Below are positions 1 through 8,919 of a stretch of 64,000 bases of DNA, in pieces. Both the position numbers and the translations under genes were made by a program. A model generated the notes under the pieces. That model saw only the letters and a program-made list of their open reading frames with translations, was not told the DNA's origin and did no database searches. This DNA is from Flavobacterium alkalisoli (lineage in GTDB: Bacteria > Bacteroidota > Bacteroidia > Flavobacteriales > Flavobacteriaceae): NCBI RefSeq assembly GCF_008000935.1, contig NZ_CP042831.1, positions 1,302,001 through 1,366,000 of the forward strand. Reading direction: 5' to 3'. The stretch's first letter is position 1. Each line of letters starts with the position of its first letter.

Positions 1-244
1 TAAGTAAAGCACCTTTGTAAGAAAGGATTGCTCTTGCAGTGTCAGTTGGCTGAGCACCATCATGTAACCACTTAACAGCGCTATCAAGGTTTAGGTCGAT
101 AGTTGCAGGGTTAGTGTTTGGATTGTAAGTTCCCAGTTTTTCAAGGAATTTACCATCTCTTTTAGCGCGTGAATCCGCAGCTACTACCCAGTAAAAAGGT
201 TTTCCTTTTTTACCGTGTCTTTGTAATCTGATTTTTACAGGCAT
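1..244 (-). CDS. rpsP: 30S ribosomal protein S16, 3' end cut by the window
   Basis: The minus-strand translation from the ATG at 242-244 begins [19 protein letters not shown] and continues [19 protein letters not shown], which is the conserved N-terminal half of bacterial S16, a small-subunit assembly protein. About 81 codons are visible; the stop lies left of position 1. In Bacteroidetes rpsP is usually followed by rimM, which would be off the window. A -7 box (TATCTTTG on the minus strand, 293-300) and a small stem-loop (263-277) lie in the upstream leader. Identity is certain; the C-terminus cannot be judged. Confidence 0.97.
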   Translation of the reverse strand, partial: MPVKIRLQRHGKKGKPFYWVVAADSRAKRDGKFLEKLGTYNPNTNPATIDLNLDSAVKWLHDGAQPTDTARAILSYKGALL

Positions 245-292
245 AATCTTTAGATTAAATGTGAGGTTCCCGACCTCTGTTAATTAAGGGTG

Positions 293-300
293 CAAAGATA
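293..300 (-). promoter_or_regulatory. probable -7 box of the rpsP promoter
   Basis: The minus strand reads TATCTTTG, matching the Bacteroidetes -7 consensus TAnnTTTG, about 50 bp upstream of the rpsP start. No clear -33 TTG at 19-20 bp is visible, so this rests on the -7 box and position. A stem-loop (GAGGT/ACCTC arms at 263-267 and 273-277) would lie in the leader. Confidence 0.5.
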
Positions 301-478
301 TAAAAGTTTAGGAGATAATTGTTTTAAAACTTATTTTTTATGATTTTTTGTCGAATGAAAGCTCAAATTGTATACTTTTAACGCGATTTATTATATTTTA
401 ATTAGGATATATGTCATAAAAAACTATTTTTGTCGTTGTAAAAATTGATACACCATTTCTTTAAGATATATTAATATA

Positions 479-949
479 ATGAAAAAGATTTTATCACTAT
501 TAGTGCTATTGGTAACTTTTGCCTCGTGTGAGGAAGACGTTAAGTTCAATAATCCGGCAGTTCAGGGGCTTAAAGACGATGAACTGTGGAGAGCTGCACA
601 GTATACAGCAACAAGAGAGACAGATAATTCACTAACTATAGTTGCTACAAACGGTTTTGAAATCCTTACATTAAGAACTGCTTCGGTAGATCCGGGTGTT
701 TATGACTTGGGTGTAAATGAGCAGAATAAGGCTACTTTCAGCGTTTCTGTAGATGGTATAGAGCAAAATTACCAGACAGGTACTGATTTAGGTGATGGGA
801 AAATTGAGATAACTGTAGAAGATACTGATATGGCTCAGGGCTTCATTACAGGTACGTTCCGTTTCAATGCAGTTGAAGACGACGGGACTGTTCTTAACTT
901 CCGAAACGGTGTGTTTTACAGGGTTCCGATACAACCAGTAGGTCAATAA
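479..949 (+). CDS. DUF6252-like lipoprotein
   Basis: A 156-residue protein with a lipoprotein signal peptide: MKK, a hydrophobic stretch, then a lipobox ending in Cys18 (TFASC), followed by acidic residues (EED) typical of Bacteroidetes lipoproteins sent to the outer membrane. The rest is predicted beta-rich with no catalytic motif that I can see. It resembles the DUF6252 family of Flavobacteriaceae, whose function is unknown. It is monocistronic, with its own terminator at 960-981. Confidence 0.75.
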   Translation: MKKILSLLVLLVTFASCEEDVKFNNPAVQGLKDDELWRAAQYTATRETDNSLTIVATNGFEILTLRTASVDPGVYDLGVNEQNKATFSVSVDGIEQNYQTGTDLGDGKIEITVEDTDMAQGFITGTFRFNAVEDDGTVLNFRNGVFYRVPIQPVGQ

Positions 950-959
950 TAATATTAAG

Positions 960-981
960 CCACCGTTAAGGTGGTTTTTTT
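960..981 (+). terminator. rho-independent terminator after the lipoprotein gene
   Basis: Arms CCACC and GGTGG with a short loop (CGTTAA between them), followed by a run of seven T. It lies 10 bp after the stop codon of the lipoprotein gene. Confidence 0.85.
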
Positions 982-1026
982 GTTTACAATAATTTTATAT
1001 TAAAATTTTATTAAATATTGCATCTT

Positions 1027-1058
1027 TTGTTTTTTGAAGCCAAATAAGATTACATTTG
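1027..1058 (+). promoter_or_regulatory. promoter of the RRM gene
   Basis: A -7 box TACATTTG at 1051-1058 with a TTG at 1027-1029, spacer 21 bp. It sits about 35 bp upstream of the RRM protein start. Confidence 0.6.
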
Positions 1059-1092
1059 TATAAGCCTTATAAGGAACAAATAATTAATTTAT

Positions 1093-1464
1093 ATGAATAT
1101 ATTCGTTGGTAGCCTTCCTTTCACAGCAAAGGAAGCTGATTTAAGAGAGTCCTTTGAGGCTTATGGTTCAGTTGAGTCTGTAAAAATAATTACAGATAGA
1201 GAGACTGGAAGAAGTAAAGGTTTTGGCTTTGTAGAAATGCCGGACGAGGAAGAAGGTGCGGCTGCAATTGAAGGACTTAACGGTTCTGATTTTGGAGGTC
1301 GTAGCATTGTTGTGAATAAATCGGAGCCGAAACCGCAAGGTGAACGCAGAAGTTTTAATAACAACCGTAGCGGTGGTTATGGTAACAACCGTGGCGGTGG
1401 TGACAGAGGAGGTTATAACAGAGGCGGTGGAGACCGTGGAGGTTATAATCGCGGTGGTTACTAA
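1093..1464 (+). CDS. RRM-type RNA-binding protein with RGG-like tail
   Basis: A 123-residue protein. Residues 1-78 form one RNA recognition motif, with RNP-2 IFVGSLP at 3-9 and RNP-1 KGFGFVEM at 42-49, including the aromatic residues that stack on RNA bases. From about residue 88 the chain is Gly/Arg/Asn/Tyr-rich with repeated GGGDRGGYNR units, resembling RGG boxes of the cyanobacterial and Bacteroidetes cold-inducible RRM proteins. The likely role is single-stranded RNA binding or chaperoning. It is monocistronic, with its own promoter and terminator. Confidence 0.93.
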   Translation: MNIFVGSLPFTAKEADLRESFEAYGSVESVKIITDRETGRSKGFGFVEMPDEEEGAAAIEGLNGSDFGGRSIVVNKSEPKPQGERRSFNNNRSGGYGNNRGGGDRGGYNRGGGDRGGYNRGGY

Positions 1465-1488
1465 GATACGCTTTACTTTTTAATACAA

Positions 1489-1513
1489 ATCCCGGCTTAT
1501 GCCGGGATTTTTT
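1489..1513 (+). terminator. terminator after the RRM gene
   Basis: Hairpin AATCCCGGC / GCCGGGATT with a TTAT loop, followed by T-rich sequence, about 25 bp after the RRM stop. Confidence 0.85.
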
Positions 1514-1601
1514 ATTTTATAGTTTTTTGCTTTGAAAACAGGGTTTGGCTGACTTAATAACCGTTTGTTGAAAACATATCTGCTGCACCCTTAAACAGGG
1601 T

Positions 1602-1632
1602 TTGTAGTTAAAGGGTAAAAACCTTAATTTTG
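1602..1632 (+). promoter_or_regulatory. promoter of dnaE
   Basis: TTG at 1602-1604, 20-bp spacer, and TAATTTTG at 1625-1632, matching the Bacteroidetes -33/-7 consensus. The dnaE start codon is 56 bp downstream of the -7 box. Confidence 0.6.
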
Positions 1633-1687
1633 AAAAGTTGGCCGCAAGGCATTCCTTTTCTTTTAACCTCCAAATAATTAACCGGTT

Positions 1688-4600
1688 ATGTACCTGATTT
1701 TTGACACCGAAACCACCGGATTACCCAAGCGATGGGATGCGCCGCTTACCGATACCGATAACTGGCCCCGCTGTATACAGATAGCATGGCAGCTGCACGA
1801 TGAGATGGGGCGGCTTATAGAACATCAGGATTATCTTATAAAGCCTGAAGGCTTTAATATACCCTATGATGCCGAACGTATACACGGTATTTCTACCGAG
1901 CTTGCTTTAGAGCAGGGGGTAGACCTGCAGGGTGTATTGGAGAAATTTAATGAGGCTATGGGTAAGGCCAAGTTTATAGTGGGGCAAAATGTTGGATTCG
2001 ACGTTAATATTATGGGGTGTGAATTCCATAGGTTTACTATGGATAGCCCGCTGGCAGCGATGCCTATACTGGACACCTGTACTGAGGTTACTGCAGAATT
2101 ACTTAAGATTCCCGGAGGTCGTGGAGGTAAATTTAAACTGCCGACACTAACAGAACTTCACGAATATCTTTTTGGAGAACCGTTTGCCGAAGCGCATAAT
2201 GCTACTGCTGACGTTGAGGCTACAACCCGCTGTTTTCTTGAATTGGTAAAAAGAGAAATCTTTACTAAAGAGGAGCTGGATGTAGCACCAACTTACTTTC
2301 ATGAGTTTAAAGAAAAGAACCCGCAGACCATACAGCTGATAGGGTTAAAGCATATAAACCTTAAAGCGGCTTCGGCCGAAGTAAGGAAACGTCTTGAAAA
2401 GCTGAAAGGGGAAGAGGTTATAAAACCTGTATCGCCTGAGCTGAAACAGGACATGAAAGAGGTGGAGTTTGTGCACCTGCACAACCATACTCAATTTTCG
2501 GTACTGCAGTCTACCATTGCGGTGCCCGATTTGGTTAAGGCTGCAGCTAAATATAAAATGCCTGCTGTTGCCATGACCGATCATGCCAACATGATGGGGG
2601 CATTTCACTTTGTGAGTAATGTTCTTAATCATAACAAGGCAGCCGAAGCAAAAAACAAGGAGCTGGTTGAAAAAGGGGAAGAACCTACCGAAGTGATTAT
2701 GAAACCTATTGTAGGTTGTGAGTTTTTTGTTTGCGAAGATCATAAAGATAAAACCAGAAAAGATAACGGTTACCAGATAGTAATGCTTGCCAAGAACAAG
2801 AAGGGCTATCACAATCTGGCAAAAATGTCATCTATAGCCTATACTGACGGGTTCTATTATGTGCCAAGGATTGATAAGAGAGTTATCGAGAAGTATAAGG
2901 AAGATATCATGGTGCTTTCGGGTAACCTTTACGGGGAAATACCTAGTAAGGTACTTAACGTGGGTGAAAACCAGGCAGAGGAAGCTTTGCAGTGGTGGAA
3001 AGCACAGTTTGGTGATGACTTTTATATAGAGCTAATGCGCCACGGGCAGGAAGATGAGAATCGTGTAAACGATACTCTTATAAAAATGGCCCGAAAACAT
3101 GAGGTAAAGCTTATAGCTACAAACAATACTTATTATGTAGATAAGGAAGATGCCCATGCACACGATATTTTATTGTGTGTTAAGGACGGGGAAAAACTGG
3201 CTACGCCTAAAGGGCGCGGACGTGGTTTCCGTTACGGGCTTCCTAATAACGAATATTACTTTAAACCGGGCGATGAGATGAAAAAGCTCTTTGCTGATGT
3301 TCCTGATGCCATAGTGAATATTCAGGAAATAGTGGATAAGGTAGAAACCTACTCGCTGTACCGTGATGTACTGCTGCCTAAGTTTGATATACCGGAAGAG
3401 TTTCTGGTTGCAGAGGATGAGCAGGATGGCGGTAAGCGTGGGGAGAACAAATTTTTACGCCACCTTACTTATGTGGGGGCAGAAAAACGCTATACCGAAA
3501 TTACCGATGATATAAGGGAGAGGCTTGATTTTGAGCTTAAGACTATTGAAAATACCGGTTATCCGGGTTACTTCCTTATTGTACAGGATTTTATTGCCGA
3601 GGCAAGAAACCTTGGGGTGTCGGTAGGGCCGGGCCGTGGTTCGGCGGCAGGATCGGCGGTTGCCTATTGTTTAGGTATTACCAATATTGACCCTATTGCT
3701 TACGATTTGCTATTTGAGCGTTTCCTTAATCCTGACCGTGTATCGATGCCCGATATTGATATCGACTTTGATGATGAGGGCCGAGGGCGTGTAATGGATT
3801 ATGTAATCAATAAGTACGGGGCCAATCAGGTAGCGCAGATTATTACCTATGGTACCATGGCAGCAAAATCGTCTATACGTGATACCGCAAGGGTACTCGA
3901 TCTTCCGCTTTTTGAAGCCGATAAGATTGCTAAGCTTATCCCTAATATGAAGCTGGCCAAGATATTTAATCTTGATGCCAATGCGCTTAAGGGTGCACTT
4001 CGTTCGGATGAGTTTGAAAAAGTACAGGAGCTTTTGGGTCTTGCAGATGGTGAAGACTTAGGAGCGGAAACCATTCAGCAGGCAAAAGTGCTGGAAGGGT
4101 CGTTGCGTAATACAGGTATCCATGCCTGCGGTGTAATTATTACGCCCGATGATATTACCAACTTCGTTCCGGTATCGGTAGCAAAGGATTCTGATCTGTA
4201 TGTTACCCAGTTTGATAACTCGGTGGTGGAAAGTGCAGGACTACTGAAGATGGACTTCCTGGGGTTAAAGACACTAACTCTGATAAAAGATACGGTTAAG
4301 CTTGTTAAGTACAAGCACAACATAGACCTAGACCCGGATAATTTCCCTATTGATGATGTTAAGACGTATGAGCTTTTCCAGCGCGGTGAAACCGTAGGGG
4401 TGTTCCAGTACGAGTCGCCCGGTATGCAAAAGTACATGAAGGAACTTAAGCCTACCGTATTTGCCGACCTTATTGCGATGAACGCATTGTACCGTCCGGG
4501 GCCGCTGGAGTATATCCCGAGTTTCATTAGAAGGAAAAACGGTGAAGAGGAAATAAAGTATGACCTTGATGCCTGTGAAGAATACCTAAAGGAGACTTAT

Positions 4601-6184
4601 GGTATTACCGTTTATCAGGAGCAGGTAATGCTACTGTCGCAAAAGCTGGCGGGCTTTACTAAAGGTGAGGCCGACGTACTGCGTAAGGCGATGGGTAAAA
4701 AGCAAAAGGATGTACTTGATAAAATGAAACCCAAGTTTGTGGAGCAGGCCGCTGCAAAGGGTCATGATGCCATAGTGCTTGAAAAGATATGGAAAGACTG
4801 GGAGGCATTTGCGAGTTATGCCTTCAACAAGTCGCACTCTACGTGTTATGCGTGGGTAGCCTACCAAACGGCTTACCTAAAGGCGCATTATCCGGCAGAG
4901 TACATGGCGGCGGTACTTTCCAATAACATGAATGATATTAAGCAGGTTTCTTTCTTTATGGAAGAGTGTAAGCGAATGGGCTTAGAGGTATTGGGGCCTG
5001 ATGTTAACGAGTCGTATTATAAGTTTACGGTAAACGACCATGGCGCGGTACGTTTTGGTATGGGTGCTATTAAAGGTGTGGGTGCCGGTGCGGTTGATAC
5101 CATTGTAGAGAATCGTAAAGACGGAAGATACAGGTCGATATTCGATCTTGCCAAGCGTATTGATTTGCGTGCGGCCAATAAAAAGGCTTTTGAGAACCTT
5201 GCTCTTGCAGGAGGTTTCGACTGTTTTAACGATACACACAGGGCTCAGTATTTCCATGATGACGGGGAGAATCTTACCTTCCTTGAAAAAGCCATGCGCT
5301 ACGGGTCTAAGTATCAGGAAAATGAAAACTCATCGCAGGTGAGCCTTTTTGGTGAAGCCAGTGAAGTGCAGATACCGGAACCGGTTGTGCCACCATGTGA
5401 GGAGTGGAGTACAATGGAAAAACTGGCGAAGGAAAAAGAGGTTGTGGGTATTTATATTTCAGGTCACCCGCTGGATGACTACAAGTTTGAGATGAAATAT
5501 TTTTGTAATGCAAGGCTTGAGGCGCTTAAATCGCTGGAGCAGCATGTAAACAAGAACCTTAGTTTTGGCGGTATAATTTCAAACGTGCAACACCGCGTTG
5601 CCAAAAACGGTAAGGGCTGGGCTTCGTTCATGCTCGAGGGTTATGACGAAAACCACGAGTTCCGTATTTATGGTGAGGAATATCTAAAGTTCAGGCATTT
5701 CCTTATCCCTAATAATTTTACCTACCTTAAGGTAATGGTTAGGGAAGGTTGGGTAAATGCTGAAGGCAAGCGGGGAGAACCAAGGATACAGTTTATAGCC
5801 ATACAGTACTTGCAGGATGTACTTACCACTTTTGCGAAAAAGCTTATCATACAGTTTAATGTGTTGGATTTGCAGGAACAGTTAATTGTTCATCTTAGCG
5901 AACTGTTTAAACATAACAGGGGCGATCATTCGGTACAGTTTGAGGTGTTGGAACTGGAGAAGGTAAAACGAAAAGTGGAAGTGGCTGCCGCCGCTGTGGA
6001 ACAGTTGGACGATGATGCTGAAGCTGAATTTGAAGGAGAGATGCCGGAAAGCGTAATGGCAGATGTGGAAGATATACAGGTAGTAACCAAGCTGAGCATG
6101 CCAAGCAGGAAGCTGAAGATAAAAATATCAAACGAACTTTTGCATGAGCTTGAAAGGCTGCAGGTTAACTTTAAACTTAATTAG
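1688..6184 (+). CDS. dnaE: DNA polymerase III alpha subunit with fused N-terminal 3'-5' exonuclease
   Basis: A 1498-residue replicative polymerase. The N-terminal DnaQ-like exonuclease shows ExoI DTETTG at residues 6-11, ExoII (VGQNVGFD) near 95 and ExoIII (HNATADVE) near 170. The PHP domain starts with HLHNHTQFS near 262. The catalytic palm has GPGRGSAAGSAVAY near 647 and PDIDIDFDDEGR near 688, the Asp residues that bind metal; NKSHSTCYAW near 1045 is also typical. An OB-fold tail follows at about 1280-1390. Stand-alone DnaE is about 1160 residues; the extra 300 are the exonuclease fusion usual in Bacteroidetes, so proofreading is on the same chain. Confidence 0.97.
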   Translation: MYLIFDTETTGLPKRWDAPLTDTDNWPRCIQIAWQLHDEMGRLIEHQDYLIKPEGFNIPYDAERIHGISTELALEQGVDLQGVLEKFNEAMGKAKFIVGQNVGFDVNIMGCEFHRFTMDSPLAAMPILDTCTEVTAELLKIPGGRGGKFKLPTLTELHEYLFGEPFAEAHNATADVEATTRCFLELVKREIFTKEELDVAPTYFHEFKEKNPQTIQLIGLKHINLKAASAEVRKRLEKLKGEEVIKPVSPELKQDMKEVEFVHLHNHTQFSVLQSTIAVPDLVKAAAKYKMPAVAMTDHANMMGAFHFVSNVLNHNKAAEAKNKELVEKGEEPTEVIMKPIVGCEFFVCEDHKDKTRKDNGYQIVMLAKNKKGYHNLAKMSSIAYTDGFYYVPRIDKRVIEKYKEDIMVLSGNLYGEIPSKVLNVGENQAEEALQWWKAQFGDDFYIELMRHGQEDENRVNDTLIKMARKHEVKLIATNNTYYVDKEDAHAHDILLCVKDGEKLATPKGRGRGFRYGLPNNEYYFKPGDEMKKLFADVPDAIVNIQEIVDKVETYSLYRDVLLPKFDIPEEFLVAEDEQDGGKRGENKFLRHLTYVGAEKRYTEITDDIRERLDFELKTIENTGYPGYFLIVQDFIAEARNLGVSVGPGRGSAAGSAVAYCLGITNIDPIAYDLLFERFLNPDRVSMPDIDIDFDDEGRGRVMDYVINKYGANQVAQIITYGTMAAKSSIRDTARVLDLPLFEADKIAKLIPNMKLAKIFNLDANALKGALRSDEFEKVQELLGLADGEDLGAETIQQAKVLEGSLRNTGIHACGVIITPDDITNFVPVSVAKDSDLYVTQFDNSVVESAGLLKMDFLGLKTLTLIKDTVKLVKYKHNIDLDPDNFPIDDVKTYELFQRGETVGVFQYESPGMQKYMKELKPTVFADLIAMNALYRPGPLEYIPSFIRRKNGEEEIKYDLDACEEYLKETYGITVYQEQVMLLSQKLAGFTKGEADVLRKAMGKKQKDVLDKMKPKFVEQAAAKGHDAIVLEKIWKDWEAFASYAFNKSHSTCYAWVAYQTAYLKAHYPAEYMAAVLSNNMNDIKQVSFFMEECKRMGLEVLGPDVNESYYKFTVNDHGAVRFGMGAIKGVGAGAVDTIVENRKDGRYRSIFDLAKRIDLRAANKKAFENLALAGGFDCFNDTHRAQYFHDDGENLTFLEKAMRYGSKYQENENSSQVSLFGEASEVQIPEPVVPPCEEWSTMEKLAKEKEVVGIYISGHPLDDYKFEMKYFCNARLEALKSLEQHVNKNLSFGGIISNVQHRVAKNGKGWASFMLEGYDENHEFRIYGEEYLKFRHFLIPNNFTYLKVMVREGWVNAEGKRGEPRIQFIAIQYLQDVLTTFAKKLIIQFNVLDLQEQLIVHLSELFKHNRGDHSVQFEVLELEKVKRKVEVAAAAVEQLDDDAEAEFEGEMPESVMADVEDIQVVTKLSMPSRKLKIKISNELLHELERLQVNFKLN

Positions 6185-6258
6185 TTTTTATAGTTTGCGT
6201 CTATGCGTTGATAACTAAAACTAATAAATGTTTAACTAATCTTTTAAATATTTATACC

Positions 6259-6266
6259 TATTTTTG
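6259..6266 (+). promoter_or_regulatory. -7 box upstream of trxA
   Basis: TATTTTTG matches TAnnTTTG 26 bp before the trxA start. No good -33 TTG is visible at the expected distance, so only the -7 element is supported. Confidence 0.4.
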
Positions 6267-6292
6267 TTTTTTAAAACTTAACTATTATACAT

Positions 6293-6610
6293 ATGGCACA
6301 GGCAATAACAGATGCTACTTTTGAAGATGTAGTATTAAAATCAGATAAACCGGTATTAGTAGATTTTTGGGCAGCATGGTGTGGTCCATGTAGAATGGTA
6401 GGCCCAATCATTGACGAAATCAGCAAAGATTACGAAGGTAAAGCTGTTGTTGGTAAAGTTGATGTTGATGCAAACCAAGAGTTTGCTGCAAAATACGGAG
6501 TAAGAAACATTCCTACTGTATTAGTTTTCCAAAACGGAGAAGTAGTAGGAAGACAGGTAGGTGTTGCTCCTAAGCAAACTTATACTGATGCTATCGACGC
6601 GTTACTATAA
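6293..6610 (+). CDS. trxA: thioredoxin
   Basis: A 105-residue cytoplasmic thioredoxin. The redox-active site WCGPC is at residues 29-33, the buried Asp after DFWA is present, and the cis-proline loop NIPTVLVF is near residue 73. Length and motifs fit classical TrxA, which reduces disulfides with electrons from thioredoxin reductase. No signal peptide is visible. It is a single gene with a strong terminator directly after it. Confidence 0.97.
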   Translation: MAQAITDATFEDVVLKSDKPVLVDFWAAWCGPCRMVGPIIDEISKDYEGKAVVGKVDVDANQEFAAKYGVRNIPTVLVFQNGEVVGRQVGVAPKQTYTDAIDALL

Positions 6611-6632
6611 TTGTCTGATTACTTAGATATAC

Positions 6633-6661
6633 AAAAACTCCCGCAACAGCGGGAGTTTTTG
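6633..6661 (+). terminator. bidirectional terminator between trxA and the HxlR gene
   Basis: Hairpin AAAACTCCCGC / GCGGGAGTTTTT with a short loop. T runs on both strands mean it can serve trxA (plus) and the convergent HxlR gene (minus). Confidence 0.88.
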
Positions 6662-6664
6662 TTT

Positions 6665-7027
6665 TTATACTGCAGCCTCTTTTTGTGCAGGATGATTTTT
6701 CTTATTGTGTTCGTAGTGCTCGTTATCCCACTTGGCCAGTTGTATTATAATTGGTACAAGCGTGCGGCCTCTTTCTGTAAGGCTGTATTCTACTCTTGGT
6801 GGCAGTTCTTTAAATTCTTCCCGGTGTAAAATACCGTCTTCTTCCAGTTCCTTTAAGGTGGTGGTAAGTACTTTTTTAGAAATACTTCCTATAGATGCAT
6901 GCAGTTGCCCAAAACGTGCCGTGCGTTCCCTTAGCATGTAAATTACTATTGGTTTCCATTTTGTGCCCAGTATTGCCATAGAACGGTGCATGGGGCAGTC
7001 ACTGTATTTAAAAAGGTTTCGTGTCAT
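6665..7027 (-). CDS. HxlR-family winged-helix transcriptional regulator
   Basis: A 120-residue MarR/HxlR-type regulator. CPMHRSMAILGTKWKPIVIY is the diagnostic HxlR N-terminal helix, followed by the wHTH (RFGQLHASIGSISKKVLTTT and LKELEEDGILHREEF) and the wing (PPRVEYSLTERG). A Cys11 in the usual redox or aldehyde-sensing position is present. It is divergent from the old yellow enzyme gene, so it probably represses that gene and itself through the GTTAC-rich repeats between them (7031-7104). The C-terminus is Lys/His-rich, as is common. Confidence 0.9.
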   Translation of the reverse strand: MTRNLFKYSDCPMHRSMAILGTKWKPIVIYMLRERTARFGQLHASIGSISKKVLTTTLKELEEDGILHREEFKELPPRVEYSLTERGRTLVPIIIQLAKWDNEHYEHNKKNHPAQKEAAV

Positions 7028-7030
7028 TAT

Positions 7031-7104
7031 GGTTACTTAGAGGTTACCAGTTTAAACTAAAGTTAGTTACAAAAGTAAACTATTATCAGTTACTTTGTGT
7101 AACT
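7031..7104. promoter_or_regulatory. candidate HxlR operator region
   Basis: The divergent intergenic region contains a dyad AGTTAC-TTTGT-GTAACT (7088-7104), a near-dyad AGTTAC-AAAA-GTAAACT (7065-7081) and two direct GGTTAC copies (7031-7036 and 7043-7048). Repeated half-sites between an HxlR gene and its divergent oxidoreductase target are what an autoregulatory operator would look like. This is inference from sequence symmetry. Confidence 0.5.
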
Positions 7105-7151
7105 ATTTGATAATAATAAGAAGAAACCTTAAAATTTTTAAAAGACTAAAA

Positions 7152-8216
7152 ATGAATTTTGATTCCCTATTTACACCGTTTCAATATAAAGGCCTGCAAC
7201 TAAAGAACAGATTTGTTATGGCGCCTATGACCCGCGCTTTTGCCACAGATGGCATTCCTAATCAGCTGATAGTAGATTATTATGCACGACGTGCAGCAGG
7301 TGAGGTAGGCCTTATACTTACCGAAGGTACCGTAATAAACAGGCCGGCTTCTAAAAACATGAAAGATATTCCTAACTTTTACGGAGATGAGGCACTTGCT
7401 AGTTGGAAGAAGGTAGCAGAGGAAGTGCATGCTGCCGGAGGAAAAATAGCACCTCAAATATGGCATGTTGGTAATACACAGGCAGGGGAGTGGTTGCCAT
7501 CGTCGCCGCTTGAAAGTCCGGATACTATGACACTGGGCGATATTCAGGCAACTATTGATGCTTTTGCAAAGGCCGCAAAAGATGCACAAACACTTGGTTT
7601 TGACGCTATAGAAATACATGGTGCACATGGCTATCTTATAGATCAGTTCTTTTGGCAGCAAACCAATAAACGTACCGATGAGTATGGCGGTAAAACGCTT
7701 AAAGAGCGCAGTCGTTTTGCAGTTGAGGTGGTAAAGGCCATCCGTAAAGCTGTTGGTCCTGATATGGTAATTATTATGAGGCTGTCGCAATGGAAGCAAC
7801 AGGATTTTACCGTAAAGCTGGCTCATACACCTCAGGAACTTGAAGAGTGGGTAGTGCCGTTAGCTGAGGCAGGGGTTGATATTTTTCACGGTTCGCAACG
7901 TCGCTATTGGGAAAATGAATTTGATGGCAGCGATCTTAATTTTGCAGGCTGGTTAAAAAAAGTAACAGGTAAGCCTACCATTACAGTAGGCTCTGTAGGG
8001 CTTAACGGAGATTTTCTTGAGTTTTTCGGGGAAGGGAAAGGAGCTTCTACGGGAGATTTAAGCGAACTGATACGCAGGTTTGATCGGGGTGATTTTGATT
8101 TGGTTGCTGTTGGGCGATCGCTTCTTCAGGATCCGGAATGGGTAAAGAAAATAAAATCGGGAAGATTTGAAGAACTTAAATCTTTTGAGGCTGCAAGTGC
8201 CCAAAAGCTTTATTAA
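7152..8216 (+). CDS. old yellow enzyme family alkene reductase (FMN oxidoreductase)
   Basis: A 354-residue TIM-barrel flavoprotein. SLFTPFQYKGLQLKNRFVMA is the N-terminal FMN-binding segment, MAPMTRA the following motif, HGAHGYLIDQFFW carries the substrate-activating His pair, NKRTDEYGG follows, and the C-terminal phosphate-binding part includes VAVGRSLLQDPEW. Such enzymes reduce electrophilic alkenes, quinones or nitro esters with NAD(P)H. I chose the ATG at 7152 because an upstream in-frame ATG at 7095 would add 19 residues absent from the family. Divergence from the HxlR gene suggests induction by electrophiles. Confidence 0.9.
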   Translation: MNFDSLFTPFQYKGLQLKNRFVMAPMTRAFATDGIPNQLIVDYYARRAAGEVGLILTEGTVINRPASKNMKDIPNFYGDEALASWKKVAEEVHAAGGKIAPQIWHVGNTQAGEWLPSSPLESPDTMTLGDIQATIDAFAKAAKDAQTLGFDAIEIHGAHGYLIDQFFWQQTNKRTDEYGGKTLKERSRFAVEVVKAIRKAVGPDMVIIMRLSQWKQQDFTVKLAHTPQELEEWVVPLAEAGVDIFHGSQRRYWENEFDGSDLNFAGWLKKVTGKPTITVGSVGLNGDFLEFFGEGKGASTGDLSELIRRFDRGDFDLVAVGRSLLQDPEWVKKIKSGRFEELKSFEAASAQKLY

Positions 8217-8241
8217 TAAAGGATTTAAACTGATTATTTAG

Positions 8242-8270
8242 ACCCGGGGCAGGATGCTTCGGGTTTTTAT
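8242..8270 (+). terminator. terminator after the alkene reductase gene
   Basis: Short arms ACCCG / CGGGT with an imperfect loop, followed by TTTTTA. Weak stem, but well placed 25 bp after the stop codon. Confidence 0.5.
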
Positions 8271-8361
8271 TTTCTGTACATTTAGAAAAAAAAAATTACA
8301 ACCTCAGGCAACTTGAAATAAAAATTTTCCGTCTTAGAGATATAAACCAATTTTAAACCTT

Positions 8362-8919
8362 TTGAAGATTATCAGATTACATACTTCTGATGAAGTGATC
8401 ATAAAAAAGATCCTGCAGGGAGACAGCCGTGCCGAAAGGCAGCTGTATGACCGCTATGCGGCAAAAATGCTTGGCGTATGCAGGATATATATAAAAGACC
8501 TTCATTATGCTGAGGATGTAATGATACAGGGTTTTACCCGTGCACTTGATAATTTGGGTAGGTTTAGGTTTGAAGGCAGCTTTGAAGGCTGGCTGAGAAG
8601 GATAATGGTGAGGGAAGCCATTGATTTTTTAAGGGAACGTACCCAACTTTATTTTGAGAATATTGAAACGGCCGAAGTGCCTCCGGTAGTTACAGGTGAC
8701 ATTGATATAGATGCCGATTTGCTTCAACTGCTTATAGACAGGCTGCCGGAAGGTTACCGAACCGTATTGGTTATGTTTGCGATTGAAGGGTACAGCCATA
8801 AGGAAATAGCAGAAATGCTGGCTATTAGTGAAAACACGTCGAAGTCACAATTGTTCAAGGCACGCAAGCAATTGCAGGAACAGTTAGGCGTATTAAAGAG
8901 AATGGAAAATGAAAGATAA
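8362..8919 (+). CDS. ECF RNA polymerase sigma factor
   Basis: A 185-residue sigma-70 family protein. Region 2 runs about 27-95 (LYDRYAAKMLGVCRIYIKD, then AEDVMIQGFTRA and FEGWLRRIMVREAIDFLR). Region 4 is the HTH LPEGYRTVLVMFAIEGYSHK then EIAEMLAISENTSKSQLFKA. The start appears to be TTG at 8362; the next Met lies inside region 2, so a start there would break the domain. It overlaps the next gene by 11 bp, the usual sigma/anti-sigma coupling. A paralogous module sits at 49919-51344. Confidence 0.92.
   Translation: MKIIRLHTSDEVIIKKILQGDSRAERQLYDRYAAKMLGVCRIYIKDLHYAEDVMIQGFTRALDNLGRFRFEGSFEGWLRRIMVREAIDFLRERTQLYFENIETAEVPPVVTGDIDIDADLLQLLIDRLPEGYRTVLVMFAIEGYSHKEIAEMLAISENTSKSQLFKARKQLQEQLGVLKRMENER

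Noticed and set aside
2345..2812. 155-codon minus-strand frame inside dnaE
   Set aside because: It is antisense to conserved dnaE PHP-domain codons and has no family pattern.
6611..6829. Open frame after trxA on the plus strand
   Set aside because: It starts inside the trxA terminator and lies antisense to the HxlR gene, and its translation is low-complexity hydrophobic.
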